From: Helicostylum pulchrum
Taxonomy: Eukaryota > Mucoromycota > Mucoromycetes > Mucorales > Mucoraceae
DNA: 64,000 nucleotides
Assembly: GCA_025677825.1 (NCBI GenBank)
Contig: JAIXMO010000042.1
Span: 62,001 to 126,000 of the forward strand
Direction: 5' to 3'
Shown: in pieces, positions 24,325-35,048 of the stretch
How positions within the stretch are numbered: position 1 is the stretch's first letter
Layout: each line of letters starts with the position of its first letter
The notes under the pieces: model-generated
What the model was told of the DNA's origin: nothing
Databases searched by the model: none
What the model saw: only the letters and a program-made list of their open reading frames with translations
Position numbers and translations under genes: made by a program

Positions 24325-27023
24325 TATTTTCGAAGAGGTAAGCGGATAACAGCGTTGTACGTTTTACATTTTTCGACAAATTCAGAAACTATTTTTCTAT
24401 ACTTGAGACATGATTCACCACTGTCATCTTCATTATATTCCTCCTTTTCACTATCTTCCTCCTCAGACGAAGAAACAATTATAGCCCTTTTTCTTGAAGA
24501 TACTCTTGAACTGCGAGTATGTATTGGTCTTTTTCTTGAAGATCTACGAATAGGCGTTTCGCTATCATCACTTAAATAGTATTCATCAGTAATGTCGACA
24601 GATTTCTCCGAAAGATCATTTTCGACATCAATAATACTAGAATGGTGAGAGTCATCATCCGATTCATTAACTAGGTTTTTACCATGATCACTCCCACACT
24701 CGGAATCAACATCCTCTTGATCAATTGGTTTTGACGGAGTACCAGGAAGCGACGCACTAGGTAATGATTCATTATCATCATCACTGGAAAAAAGTGGTGC
24801 TGGCACATGATACTTTTTGAATGTATCTGCTTCTTTGTCTAAGTTAGCAGTACCAGATTGTTCCTCTTGGGGCGCATCTTCAAGTTCTTCATCATCGTCT
24901 GATCCAGAAACAACAAATACACCTTCCTCTTCCTCTTCTTCGATTTTCTTTTTCTTTTTAGAAATAACTGTATCCCGTTTAGCTTCTTCTTTTTTCTTGT
25001 TGACTACAGTGTTATCTTGTTCCATAATATCTGCAGCGATATCTTGTACAGCTGCTTCCTTCTTTTTATCAACGATAATATCTTGTACAGTCTCCACTTC
25101 TTTATCCAGAGAATCAGGCATTTCTTCATCGTCATATAACAAGCTTACAACATCATCCATTTCAGTTACTTCCTTAACTGTACTATAAAGTTCTACTTTT
25201 TGATCCAAGTCAGCTTCTGCAATAACCTCTACTTCAGTCACCGTTTCAATTGTTTTCTTGTTGACTTGACCAGTTTCATTTTCATTCTCAGAGTCATCCT
25301 CTATTATAACTACGTCATGTTCCGAATCACTACGTTCGTCCTTTTCAATTTCACTTTCAGGGCAGAAAGTAACATTTTCTGTGGCATTTCTGGAAACAAA
25401 GAAGGAACGAATCAAGTTTGCTTTGATAAATAGAGTGTTGGTAGTAGAGCAAAGAGGTTCGACGGGAGGTACATCATATACAAAGTATTCATTATCAATA
25501 TACAACTTGCTTTTACTGGTTTCCTCATTGTTATATTTGATGGTGGTAGCATAGGGTTCATGATAACTCATTGAAAGCTTGAAGCGTGAGATGGATCTAC
25601 CTTTAGGTCTAAAATCTCTTTTTGGGTAGCATAATTTACAGCTGTCCAATACTAGAGAGTCCAATACATAGTTGCCAAATTTGATAATGCTCTCTGAGCT
25701 GCTACTACTTACACCAATTCGGCAGTTTGTTAATATAACGTTTTTCAAGTTGGGAAGTCGTTCAATTAAGTTCTCAAATGTATGTTCTTTGATTTGTAGA
25801 TTATAAAGTGATAGCGTAGTCAAATTTTCAAATACCTTATCGCTGGATAACGTGTCTACCCAATCACCTTGGATTCTGATGTAACCTAATTCGAGATACT
25901 TTAACTTGGTAAGTATAGTTAGAACTCTGAAAACGTCAACACTTTCATCCAAACTATCCCATCGATACGAAAACTTTTCAAGAACTTTCATTAAAGAAAG
26001 AAGATTAACACTATGGTAGCGATGCGTTGATACAGTAAGCGATTCTAAAGAATTAGCATGATCTTTAATCATGTAATAAAACACATTTTTGGAATCTGGT
26101 TGACCAAGTAAACAAACATGCTTCAACCTGCACTTTGTGCTACCCAGTTTATTGAGCAACATCGCGATATTGATCGATTTATAAAAGTAGTTTAGTTCGA
26201 ACGATTCTAACTTTTCAAATTGAAACGCGATTTCTTCAAAGGCATTACTAATACGTTCACCGCCATCGCACATCTCTTCCTGCTTGATCTTGCCTTCTTC
26301 CATTTCCAGTTTGAACGATTTGACTGTCCAATGATATGACTGCAATAAAAAGATCATCAAACCGACAGGACTATCAACTTTATTGGCACATTTGATACTG
26401 ATAGATTTTACATCGTTGGCATCAACAACAACTTTTTCATCACCAGCTGACGTTATATTTAAGGAATCAATGTTGACAGATTCTAACAGAGGCATTACTT
26501 TATGTATGTAGGCGAGATCTTCGAAAGTGAAAGGTTGAGTCTTTCTATTGAGTTCATTATAAATTATTTTGGCGTTTTTCGTATTATCGTTGTCATTGGA
26601 AGTGATAAGAAGTACATTGGGAATAATTCCATGTTTAGTAGGTCGAATATGTTGCAATACTTTAGAAGTCATAAGTTGTTTAAATAACAATAATTCTCGA
26701 GAGTTTAAAGTAGGCAAGCTTTTAACACTTTCCAATTTTTCAACTAGTTTGAGTTTCCAATTAGGATCTTTGAGCTCTTTTGCAATGTTTGTAATGTCAA
26801 ATAGTTTCTTGTCAAACGTCAATTCAAAAGATTTAAAGAGTGATTTTACTTCTGGAATGGTTTGAATAAGCTCCAGAAAGTTCTTAAAAGAAGGATTTTC
26901 GAATCTCGCGTTTGCTGCATCCCAAGGGAAACTATTTAACCAGGTCGTGCATTCGAAAGGACAAATTATTCTATCTTTTGGTTCAATATGACTACAATCT
27001 TCACTGGCGCTCTGCATTGTCAA
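24324..27023 (-). CDS. Intronless leucine-rich-repeat-like protein with acidic C-terminal half, 899 aa
   Basis: Function not recognised. The first half (about 250-480) has irregular leucine-rich segments such as LTTLSLYNLQI, LIERLPNLKNVILTNCRIG and LTILTKLKYLELGYI, spaced as in F-box/LRR proteins of these fungi. No F-box is visible at the N-terminus, which instead begins with a Cys/Trp-containing stretch. From about residue 560 the protein is very acidic (Glu/Asp-rich with Ser) with basic patches KKKKK and SSRKR, suggesting nuclear localisation and flexible structure. It is a single uninterrupted frame, unusual here for its size. The gene converges on the spectraplakin-like gene, with 235 bp between stops. 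It could be an LRR adaptor or a retrocopy; this is inference. Confidence 0.75.
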
Positions 27024-28059
27024 TTATTATTTTGCTTTAAAAAAAAAGAAAGAAAAGCAAAAAACCATTTTAAAAACTTTGAATACGTGACTGTTTTGAT
27101 ACACAACTGCGTCAAATTTCCGAAGTAAATCACAACTTTTAAATTGCTGTTAATCAATAGATAGTGTGGTAAAATGTAATAAAAGGATAATAAGGTAATA
27201 GTAAGAAAAGTGAGCACCAGTTCCTGTTTTATAAGCAGAACGACTTAAGAGATAAAGTAAAATAAAAAATAAAGGTAAAAAGTACAATGGAAAGTAGGAT
27301 CTAAGGGAATTCAGGAACAAAATAGAATAAAAAGTAAAGATAAAATAAAAGAGTTTGTTTAAAATCTTTTATAAGTTAAGAGAAGTATAAGATTAAATTG
27401 TTTACAAAAAGTAAATTACATTTTTACTATCAAAAAGAAGGTAGTATTTATATATTTTTACGTTTTTAGTTTTGGTTATTATTTTGATAAGAGCTTCAGG
27501 CTTGATGATTTTATATTTTTTAGATCAAGTCGAAGACTTGATCCACAATTATTTTTCAAATTTGGTTCTTCGTGTAACATTGCTATGGACACCCTTAAAA
27601 ACAGTTTGGCGAAGGGATCCATTTTTAAAAGGGTGATGGAGATAGGCAGTAGTATTTAACGCATATACATTTAAAAAAATTATGAGTATACCACATTAAG
27701 AAAAAAGTATAATCAATGTCGATTTATAATAAAGAATCTAAATAATCATGTTTGGATGTGTACGTGTATACACATCTTCGCGAACACCAGCAAATTTCTT
27801 GCCCGTCTGAAATCCCAGCTAAACTCAATTGCAAAATAGTCCATAATTCCTTTATTTACTTGCTAAAGATAAATATAGAAAACAAATCAGGTTTTAAAGG
27901 AATTCCCATTGACGGCATTAATTCGGTTGTACTTGAAGTGTAATAAGTACCTTTTTTTTATAAAAAAAAAAAAGAGTTCGCTCCAAACGATCGTAAAAAT
28001 CTAGACAAGTATTGGTGCCTCCTTTTTTTCTTTCTATTAAACAAGAAGAGGTACAGGTT

Positions 28060-28195
28060 TTTAGTCTTAATTGGTACGCTTGATTTTTTCTTTGGTACAG
28101 TTTAATTTTTTTTTTGGTACGACTCCAAAATAAATTTGGCACAATTTATTATTATTTTTGGCACGCATTTTTTTATTTTTGGTACGCTTTGAAAA
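28060..28195 (+). repeat. Dispersed TGGTACG-rich repeat, copy 1
   Basis: Begins TTAGTCTTAATTGGTACG, then repeats the core TGGTAC/TGGCAC several times separated by T-rich spacers (also near 28139-28190). The first 80 bp share nearly all bases with 40921-40979 apart from a deletion of about 20 nt there. Both copies are in the same orientation and sit just upstream of, or beside, gene starts. Family unknown. Confidence 0.75.
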
Positions 28196-28213
28196 TAGAA
28201 GTTGGGATGATAC

Positions 28214-28257
28214 GATACGAATTTAGAGCTATGGATACATGGCTCTAAATTCGTATC
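28214..28257. repeat. Perfect 16-bp inverted repeat (hairpin)
   Basis: Arms GATACGAATTTAGAGC (28214-28229) and its exact complement (28242-28257), loop of 12 nt. Outside the arms the GATAC/GTATC words continue imperfectly, so the stem may extend. It lies 48 bp upstream of the monooxygenase start codon. Confidence 0.85.
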
Positions 28258-28304
28258 CGTATCCGTATCTTTTTTGATTCTTTTTTAAACATTTTTATTT
28301 TTTA

Positions 28305-30145
28305 ATGAGACTTCCAACAGTAGCAGTGATTGGTAGCGGGTAAAAACTTTGTCTTTTTTTTTAATAAGTTCTATATCTGATTTTATGACCCCAAAACACG
28401 GCAGATTTAGTGGTCTTTCCGCAGCTATACAATTAAAGAAAAAGCTAGGTATTGAAGCAGAAATCTTTGAAGCTACTAGCGATATAGGTGGCACATGGAA
28501 CTATAATACCTATCCAGGTGCGATATTCTTAATTCTAACTGTAAAAACAAACAAATGTCTATAACTATATATGCTAATAGGTTGTGCTTGCGATGTTCCT
28601 AGCCATTTATATTTGTTTAGCTTTGAACTGAATCCAAGTAAAAATAATTTTAAAAATTATACGATTATATAACAATGTTTAAATGGTTTTAATAGATTGG
28701 AGTCGGAAATACAGTCTTCAAAAATAAATCCATGAATACATGTGTAAAGTGGCCAAGAAGTATCAAGTCTATAACCGAGTTCAGTTTGAGACCAGCGCTG
28801 TTCGTGCAACATGGCTCGATGATACAAATCAGTGGGAGATTGAATTGAGTAGACCTTCTCAGAAAGAAAATCAGATCAAATATTTTGATTTCGTGTAAAT
28901 AACCTTTTTGAAGTTGTAGTTTAAATATTTATAATTAAATATATATACTTTAAATTTTCAGGTGTAGGCGGTCTACGCGTTCCCAACTTGCCTAAAGAAT
29001 TCGAAGCGTTTGAAGGAAAGGTTATTCACTCTGCTTTCTGGGACAACGATTATGATTTGAATAATAAACGAGTTGCAGTTATCGGCAGTGGCACGAGGTA
29101 ACACATTTTCTGATTATCGTTTTACTTGTCTGACCATTTTATTTTTTTAAAAAAAAGTTCAATTCAAATTATGCCAAATATTGCCAATACTGTGAACCAT
29201 TTATACAGTTTCCAAAAAACTCCAGCTCGGGTATCACCTAAAAACGAATTTAAATATTCCAACTTTATGATCAATGTATTTACTTATTTACCATTCGCTA
29301 TGCTTATTTATCGCGCACACTTATTTTTTATACGAGACCTTAACTTTGGTCAGTGGGGTGATGCAAACTCTAAACGTGCCAAGTTTGCCAAATCGACAAT
29401 TTCTATGTACATGACACACGTTCTTCGGTCTAACGGAAGAGAAGATTTGATTCAAAAACTGGTACCAGAATTTCCAGTCGGTTGTAAACGTATTGGTGTA
29501 TCTGACAATTATTTGCAAGCATTTTGCTTGCCTAATGTAACAGTCAATTGCTCGCCTATAAAGATAATTCGGGGCAGAGTTATTAGTACCACTGATGGTG
29601 TAGATACCGAAGTTGGCACGTTGGTATTGGCTACGGGCTTTAACATAGTAGGTTTTTTAGGAGAGATGCAAGTTTTTGGACAAAACAAATTGTCGTTAAA
29701 TCAGTTGTGGCAAGAGCAAACTCCTAGAACTTATAAAACAGAGGCTATTCATGGGTTTCCCAATTTCTTTATGATGCTCGGACCTGGATCCGGATTAGGT
29801 CATAATTCTGTCGTGACTAACATTGAACTGTAACTATTTATAAGATTATAGAAAAAAAAACCTGTACTAAAATTATTTTATTACAGTCAAGTGGATTATG
29901 GAATTAATTTGATTGAACACATGTTAAAAAATAACATTACTTGTATGGATCCTACCGAGAAAGCTCAGGAAAAATTCACAGCTAAACTTCAAAGTGGTTT
30001 TAAAGGAACTGTTTGGACCAGTGGTTGTGGTTCTTGGTATTTTAGTGAGACTGGTGTTATTCAATTCTTATGGCCCAAAACCATTATTAGTTTTTACTTA
30101 ATGTTAAGAAAGAAAAGTTATGAGACAGATTATATTAAAAACTAA
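28305..30145 (+). pseudogene. Flavin-containing/Baeyer-Villiger-type monooxygenase, broken
   Basis: Family enzymes oxidise substrates with FAD, NADPH and O2. Exons inferred: 28305-28339 (VAVIGSG, FAD-binding start), 28405-28517 (SGLSAAIQL, DIGGTWNYNTYPG), 28581-28637 (CACDVPSHLYLFSF), 28696 to about 28894, about 28962-29097 (GVGGLRVPNLPKEFEAFEG, VAVIGSGTS: the second Rossmann motif), 29158-29829 and 29887-30145. An in-frame TAA at 28725-28727 interrupts the fourth exon where the family normally has an ordinary residue. The frame continues afterwards with clear homology (IHEYMCKVAKKYQ). The junction before GVGGLRVPN also cannot be joined in frame with a GT-AG intron. The rest, through GPGSGLGHNSVV and the C-terminus, is open. 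Either a recent pseudogene or a sequence error; two separate lesions favour a pseudogene. Confidence 0.8.
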
Positions 30146-30174
30146 AAATAAAAGGGATTTTTTTATAACGATTT

Positions 30175-31575
30175 TTATACTGAAGGCCTACTACTACCAG
30201 TAGCATTAGTGGGAGATGGAGTACTGAGCATAATTTCAACAGCTCTATTCAAATCATTATGGGCTGAAGATAATGCTCTTGTAATTGTTTCTCTGGGATG
30301 ATCCGGAAACATAACTACTAATACTCTAGTATGCTCTGCAGATGGAGGCTCAAGTTCGGAACCTGCTACATCTCTGCCTGTGATGGTATCAAAATACTCC
30401 TATAAAAAATATATAGGTTCTAGTTGCATGGTAAAGTATAAGATTAATAACAGCAACTTACTCTCACAGACGAAGCACCACCTTCCGTTGTAGACACAGG
30501 CGTTTCAGATATGCTACTACTTGTTGTATTAGTTGATCTTCTGTTCCTTAATCCACCTGTCATAATATTGTCAACAGGAGATAACCCAGTGATAATTGGA
30601 CGTTGACTAGGTGTTGTTGCGGACGATCTAGCAATAGGAGGTGATACCAGAAATGGTTTAATGAATCGAATCGTAATGTTTTGTAAAAATTTAGCAAATC
30701 TCCAGCTTTTAATGTTTCCAATATCGGTTCTGTATAAAGCTCCAGATAATAAACCGCATATAGCCGGCGTCAACGTCTGAAATGACTGTGACAATGCAAG
30801 CTACATATAGACTTAGAAATTATCATTCGCGTATCTTTTACGTAAACTTACCTGGAATCCCAAAATATAAAGGAATAATTTATCATTCATTGTAATTCCA
30901 AATATTCTAAATCGATATGTCACTGGAATTATACGGTGATACTGATATAATGCAGAAAATATAAGCGCATAACTACAGCAAAAAGTTAATTAAATATATT
31001 CGCATTATATACACTGAATGCTTACGGTCCGCCAGGTATACGTTTTAAACCAACTTGTGCTCCAAAAACTAAAGCGCCTAATTCTAATAAAGTGGATGTC
31101 GTAATTGATATAAAAACAAAGGCCTAAATCGAAATTAAAAATATGCTCCAGCAAAAAAATCATTTCCTTTTTTTTTTACCGCATATTTCGAACTTCCGTA
31201 TTGTCTTTCAATAACTCGCATAGTGTACAGTAGTATTGACCCGAAAAACACATCACCAGAGTTTCCGAATGCCATATGTGAAGTAAGCAATCGCCAGAGC
31301 TATTAGAGATAAAATTAGATTCGCAAATAAAACAGCTGAATGGTCAAGTGTCTTACTTGATGATGAACAGTTATATGTGGAGTAAGTTGTAAATGAAAGT
31401 ATGTCTTTAGATTTAGAATAGAAGCCAAGATAGAACAAGCGCCTACAAATAACACCAGTAACTTCGTTACTGGTACATTGTAAAAGCCTAAAGTTTTCGT
31501 TTTAGCTTTTTAAACGTAGAGCTGTTACTGTAGCTTTTTTATAATTATTATACCCGCTGGTCCAATTGCCTGCAT
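30175..31575 (-). CDS. dsc2: DSC2/UBAC2-like ER membrane protein with C-terminal CUE/UBA domain, 351 aa
   Basis: A rhomboid-like ER/Golgi membrane protein family that anchors ubiquitin-ligase complexes (fungal DSC complex; animal UBAC2 in ER-associated degradation). Exons on the minus strand: 31575-31554, 31487-31357, 31299-31180, 31123-31026, 30972-30852, 30800-30462 and 30399-30175. They sum to 1056 nt with frame kept. The N-terminus reads MQAIGPAGFYNVPVTKLL. The conserved core includes HLQLTPHITVHHQ, LWRLLTSHMAFGNSG, LLYTMRVIERQYGSSKYA and repeated hydrophobic segments. No catalytic Ser-His pair of active rhomboids was evident. The final exon carries VVMFPDHPRETITRALSSA...DLNRAVEIML, a CUE/UBA-type ubiquitin-binding helix bundle. 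Seven short exons in 1.4 kb are typical of this genome. Confidence 0.88.
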
Positions 31576-32140
31576 TTCTTTATTATTTCGTTTTTTTATA
31601 GATGTTCGAACGATACTTGGAGGTAATTGTGCACTGGTAGAACACTTTACTGTAGCAACGAGTCACGTGAAGCTTTCACGAGTCACGACAAGCGCACTCA
31701 TACATTTTTAAGCTTATTCCAAAATATAATTCGATGGTTAAGTACTCTATAGAGTAACAATAGTACATTTATATTTAGTTGTGAGAAAGGGGTATTTTGA
31801 GAGCAAAATAAAATGTAGAACTGTCAATTTGCATTATATAATAACCGAAGATGATTGTAATTTGGATACGACCCGTTTTGTTTGCAGCAGAACTGAACCG
31901 TTTGCTTATAAATGATTTTTTCCCATAAGTATCATGTTGATGCAGTATACTTGGTCGTGCTGAGAACTACTCTCTGGACTGACTTGTTGAATACCTTCAA
32001 AATAGTATTCATGATTGGCTTAGAGCGATTCTTAGTGGCCCAACCATCATTAGACCGCTTTTTTTTTTCGCCTTTGGAAAGTGGAATTTTTTTTTCGTTC
32101 TTCTTTTTTTTCTGTATTGTAAACAACACAAATATATATA

Positions 32141-32853
32141 ATGGCATCAAAAAAGAGACACATGATCCGTGGTGGTGCTGACCAAGAAGATGCATCTATT
32201 TTAAAGTTAGGGCCAGGTACATCTATAAAGCTTTTTTTTTTTATTGCTTGATTTAATACGAGGAAAGAAAAACTAACATGAATATCTAGAATTTGAAAAT
32301 GCCCAATGTTTATACATTTCAGAAGTTCGTATTATTTTAGAAGCACAAGAGGATTCAAAGGAAAATGGAACTATTAATCGACCTAGTACAAAGTAATTCA
32401 ACCAGATCGCATATGTATAACAGTTGAAGTTTCTGAACTTTTTTTTATAATTATTATTAAATAGTGTAATGTCAAAGACTTTGGATTATGTACGCGCTTT
32501 TAGTAGATTTAGTAATATTGAGTCTGTTCGTGAAGTTAGACAGTAAGTGATATAAAATGATAATAAGAGGATAGAATAGTAACCAAGTAAATGAAAAAAA
32601 AGGGTATTGTTGAAGGAGAATATGGCGCAATTCGAAGTAGCACAGATTGCAAACTTGTGTTGTGAGGATGCAGAAGAAGCTAAAGCATTAATTCCCAGGT
32701 AAAATGATGATGATAATGATGATGATAATTATATTAGATTATTAGAGCAGTTTTACTAAATGTATAATATGTAGTTTGGAAAACAAGGTTGAAGTACCAG
32801 AATTGCAAGAAATGTTGAGTCAAATGTTGACAATTAAAAAGTTCCAAAGTTAA
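32141..32853 (+). CDS. RPB4: RNA polymerase II subunit Rpb4, 143 aa
   Basis: Rpb4 forms, with Rpb7, the stalk of nuclear RNA polymerase II. Exons: 32141-32216, 32290-32392, 32465-32542, 32603-32698 and 32775-32853; total 432 nt in frame. All four introns are GT-AG, 60-76 nt. Diagnostic segments are EFENAQCLYISEVRIIL, TLDYVRAFSRFSN, FEVAQIANLCCEDAEEAKALIPSLE and LQEMLSQMLTIKKFQS at the C-terminus, matching the family from end to end. Length agrees with non-yeast Rpb4 proteins, which lack the long yeast insert. The start ATG follows AATATATATA. The stop is only 82 bp from the end of the convergent glycosyltransferase gene. Confidence 0.95.
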
Positions 32854-32934
32854 ATCTCTTTTATTTTTTACATGGAAATTATTTCAGAAAGAAAGAAATA
32901 AAAAAAATTAAAAAAAAACCAGCATTATTTTTTT

Positions 32935-34954
32935 TTAATCGTCTATTTGATCATCGTCAGTCCATTCTTGATCCTCGATTTCATCTACTTGTTCTATTTC
33001 ATCTTGTTTAGTTTGCTTTGAAGTAGCCATTGTTTTTGAGGTCTTCGTCACGACAGGTTTAATAGAGTTGTAAATATCTACAATTTGAGCTGAAGTTAAA
33101 CCTTGTTCCCATACATGAATATCACGATAATGCGCTTTTAAATTAACAGAATTATCCCAAGGTGCTTGATATTTGTCATCTAATGGTTCAATTGAACCCA
33201 TCCATATTCCTCTTACGATATCTCCTATTACTTGTGGATATTTCCAATCTGATTTACTACCAACTACATGTCCATCCATATATAATGCAAGTGGCGGTTC
33301 CGTACTGTGGTTACTATTAATTACAACTGCATAGTGATGATAAGATTTATCGATATTATAAGGTGAAGGTCGAAGTGACAATTCATCTACGCGTTCCCAT
33401 TTCCAATTATCATTTCTTAGGATTACATCAAGATTTAATGAGAGACCATCAGTTTCAGTTCTACTTGTCTTTACACAAAATCTACCATGATCTGTTTGAA
33501 CTACCATAGCCATTCTTCCACTTGATTTACTTGCTGTCTTCATCCACCAACTGACTGTTAATGCTTTGGCTGAGGTCTCTCTTGGTAAATTCAAAAATAT
33601 GTAACTAGTATCCCCAGATAAACTAACGCCACTACCATTATCGTATTTACCATTTCTGATCAATCCAGCCAAGTCATTACCAGAGTCATCTATAGCTGGC
33701 ATAGGATTTGTTTGCTTTCTTTCTATATTTACAGGTTCCTTTAAAGGCCAATGTCCTATTAAACCGTCCATTCTTTCTGTACGTGGTAAAATACGACACG
33801 ATGTAGGTCTTGGATCCGGTTTGCCATCCAATAAAAAGGGTCTTAATTGACAATAAAGACTATTATCGATTTCCATAATCACCTTTTCACTAACATCTTT
33901 CATTAGGTTTTTGTTGGCGGCTGATTCCCAAATATGCGTACCCAGATTAGCAGAAAAATCGTAACTCTTTTCAAGGTATAAGGTGCGTAAACCATTACTG
34001 TCCCAAAGTGGCCAAAAGAACGCGGTGTGATTTAAGACAGTAATCTCTTTCGCAAAGTAAGGCGCTAGTTTTCCGGGTAAGATAACAGAATGGTAGTTCC
34101 AATCTGAGCTTGTAAACGAATTGTATGTGTTGAACCATCGTTGAATAAAACGAGAGTGAGGTCTAGCCATAATCATTGCGTTACATAATCCAACAGAGCC
34201 AACTAATGATTTTTTTTTTGTTAGTGATACTATAATATATAAAAAAATAAATTAAACGCTTACAAGGTCCTTCTTGCGCCATAACAAATTCTCGATCTAA
34301 TAAATGATCTACAGGCTTTAGTGAGATTAAATCCAGATCTAAATAGATGCCACCATATACTTCCAATACTTGTAAACGAACTACATCCGCACGGTGAGCA
34401 TAGTGACTCACAGGTCTGTCAAATACTTCAGTCACCATAGGAACTTGGCGTAAAGTAAGCATATGTCTTGCTCTTTCAAAATTTTCTCCAACTGGTATAT
34501 GGTGATAATGAAACATGATTTTATCGGGTTTTAAGACTTCATGGGCCGACTTGATGGCAATGTAATGTATCAAGTCAAGTGTGGGTTCGGGATTCCTTAA
34601 TCCGTATACAAAATGTACAATTTTTGGAATACGATCACCTACAGGTGTAAGCTTGGTTTCGAGTGCAATTGTAAGTTCTTGAAAGTCTTTAGGAGTTTTT
34701 GTATCTGGTTTTGGTAGTTTAACTTCTAAGGTCTGGTTATGGTTGTAATAATCTTGAGTGTAATCATAGTGCAGTGTGGTGCTTGATGATGGAGGAAGAA
34801 TGGGAGATTGGAAATTATGCTCTAAACCAAATAAAAAAATAACAATAACCACTAGTACCAATAGTCTTACAAGCCATTTTTGTTTTTGCTTTGCAGACTT
34901 TTTTGTATAACTTTTAAAGAATGGTAGTTTATTATTACTTCTAGTATCAAACAT
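32935..34954 (-). CDS. Type II membrane DXD glycosyltransferase fused to a LamG/concanavalin-like domain, 652 aa
   Basis: Predicted Golgi enzyme that adds sugars to glycoproteins. Exons are 34954-34264 and 34202-32935, summing to 1959 nt in frame. The N-terminus has a short basic cytosolic part and one membrane segment (LVRLLVLVVIVIFLFGL), the usual type II layout. The catalytic region resembles GT32/OCH1-like transferases: IPKIVHFVYGL, then HRADVVRLQVLEVYGGIYLDLDL, where DLD is the DXD metal/nucleotide-sugar site. Across the intron, GLCNAMIMARPHS and the following segments match the same family. From about residue 390 a jelly-roll LamG-like domain follows (GHWPLKEP, LTVSWWMKT, HHYAVVINS, LALYMDGHVVG, YRDIHVWEQGL). 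The C-terminal tail is acidic. The start at 34954 is preferred over an upstream Met that would overlap the neighbouring gene. Confidence 0.87.
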
Positions 34955-35048
34955 AAGGATATATAAATTTATGTATGAAAAAAGAAAGAAAGGATTAAAA
35001 AAAAAATAGCTTTTATTTTTTAAGACAGCGTTTTTATGTGTGACGGAT

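Larger units (their letters stand above)
27024..28304. other. Intergenic region carrying a dispersed repeat and a hairpin
   Basis: No gene was recognised between the LRR-like gene and the monooxygenase relic. The part nearest 28305 holds a TGGTACG-rich dispersed repeat (about 28060-28195) and a perfect 16-bp inverted repeat (28214-28257), listed separately. Confidence 0.55.
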
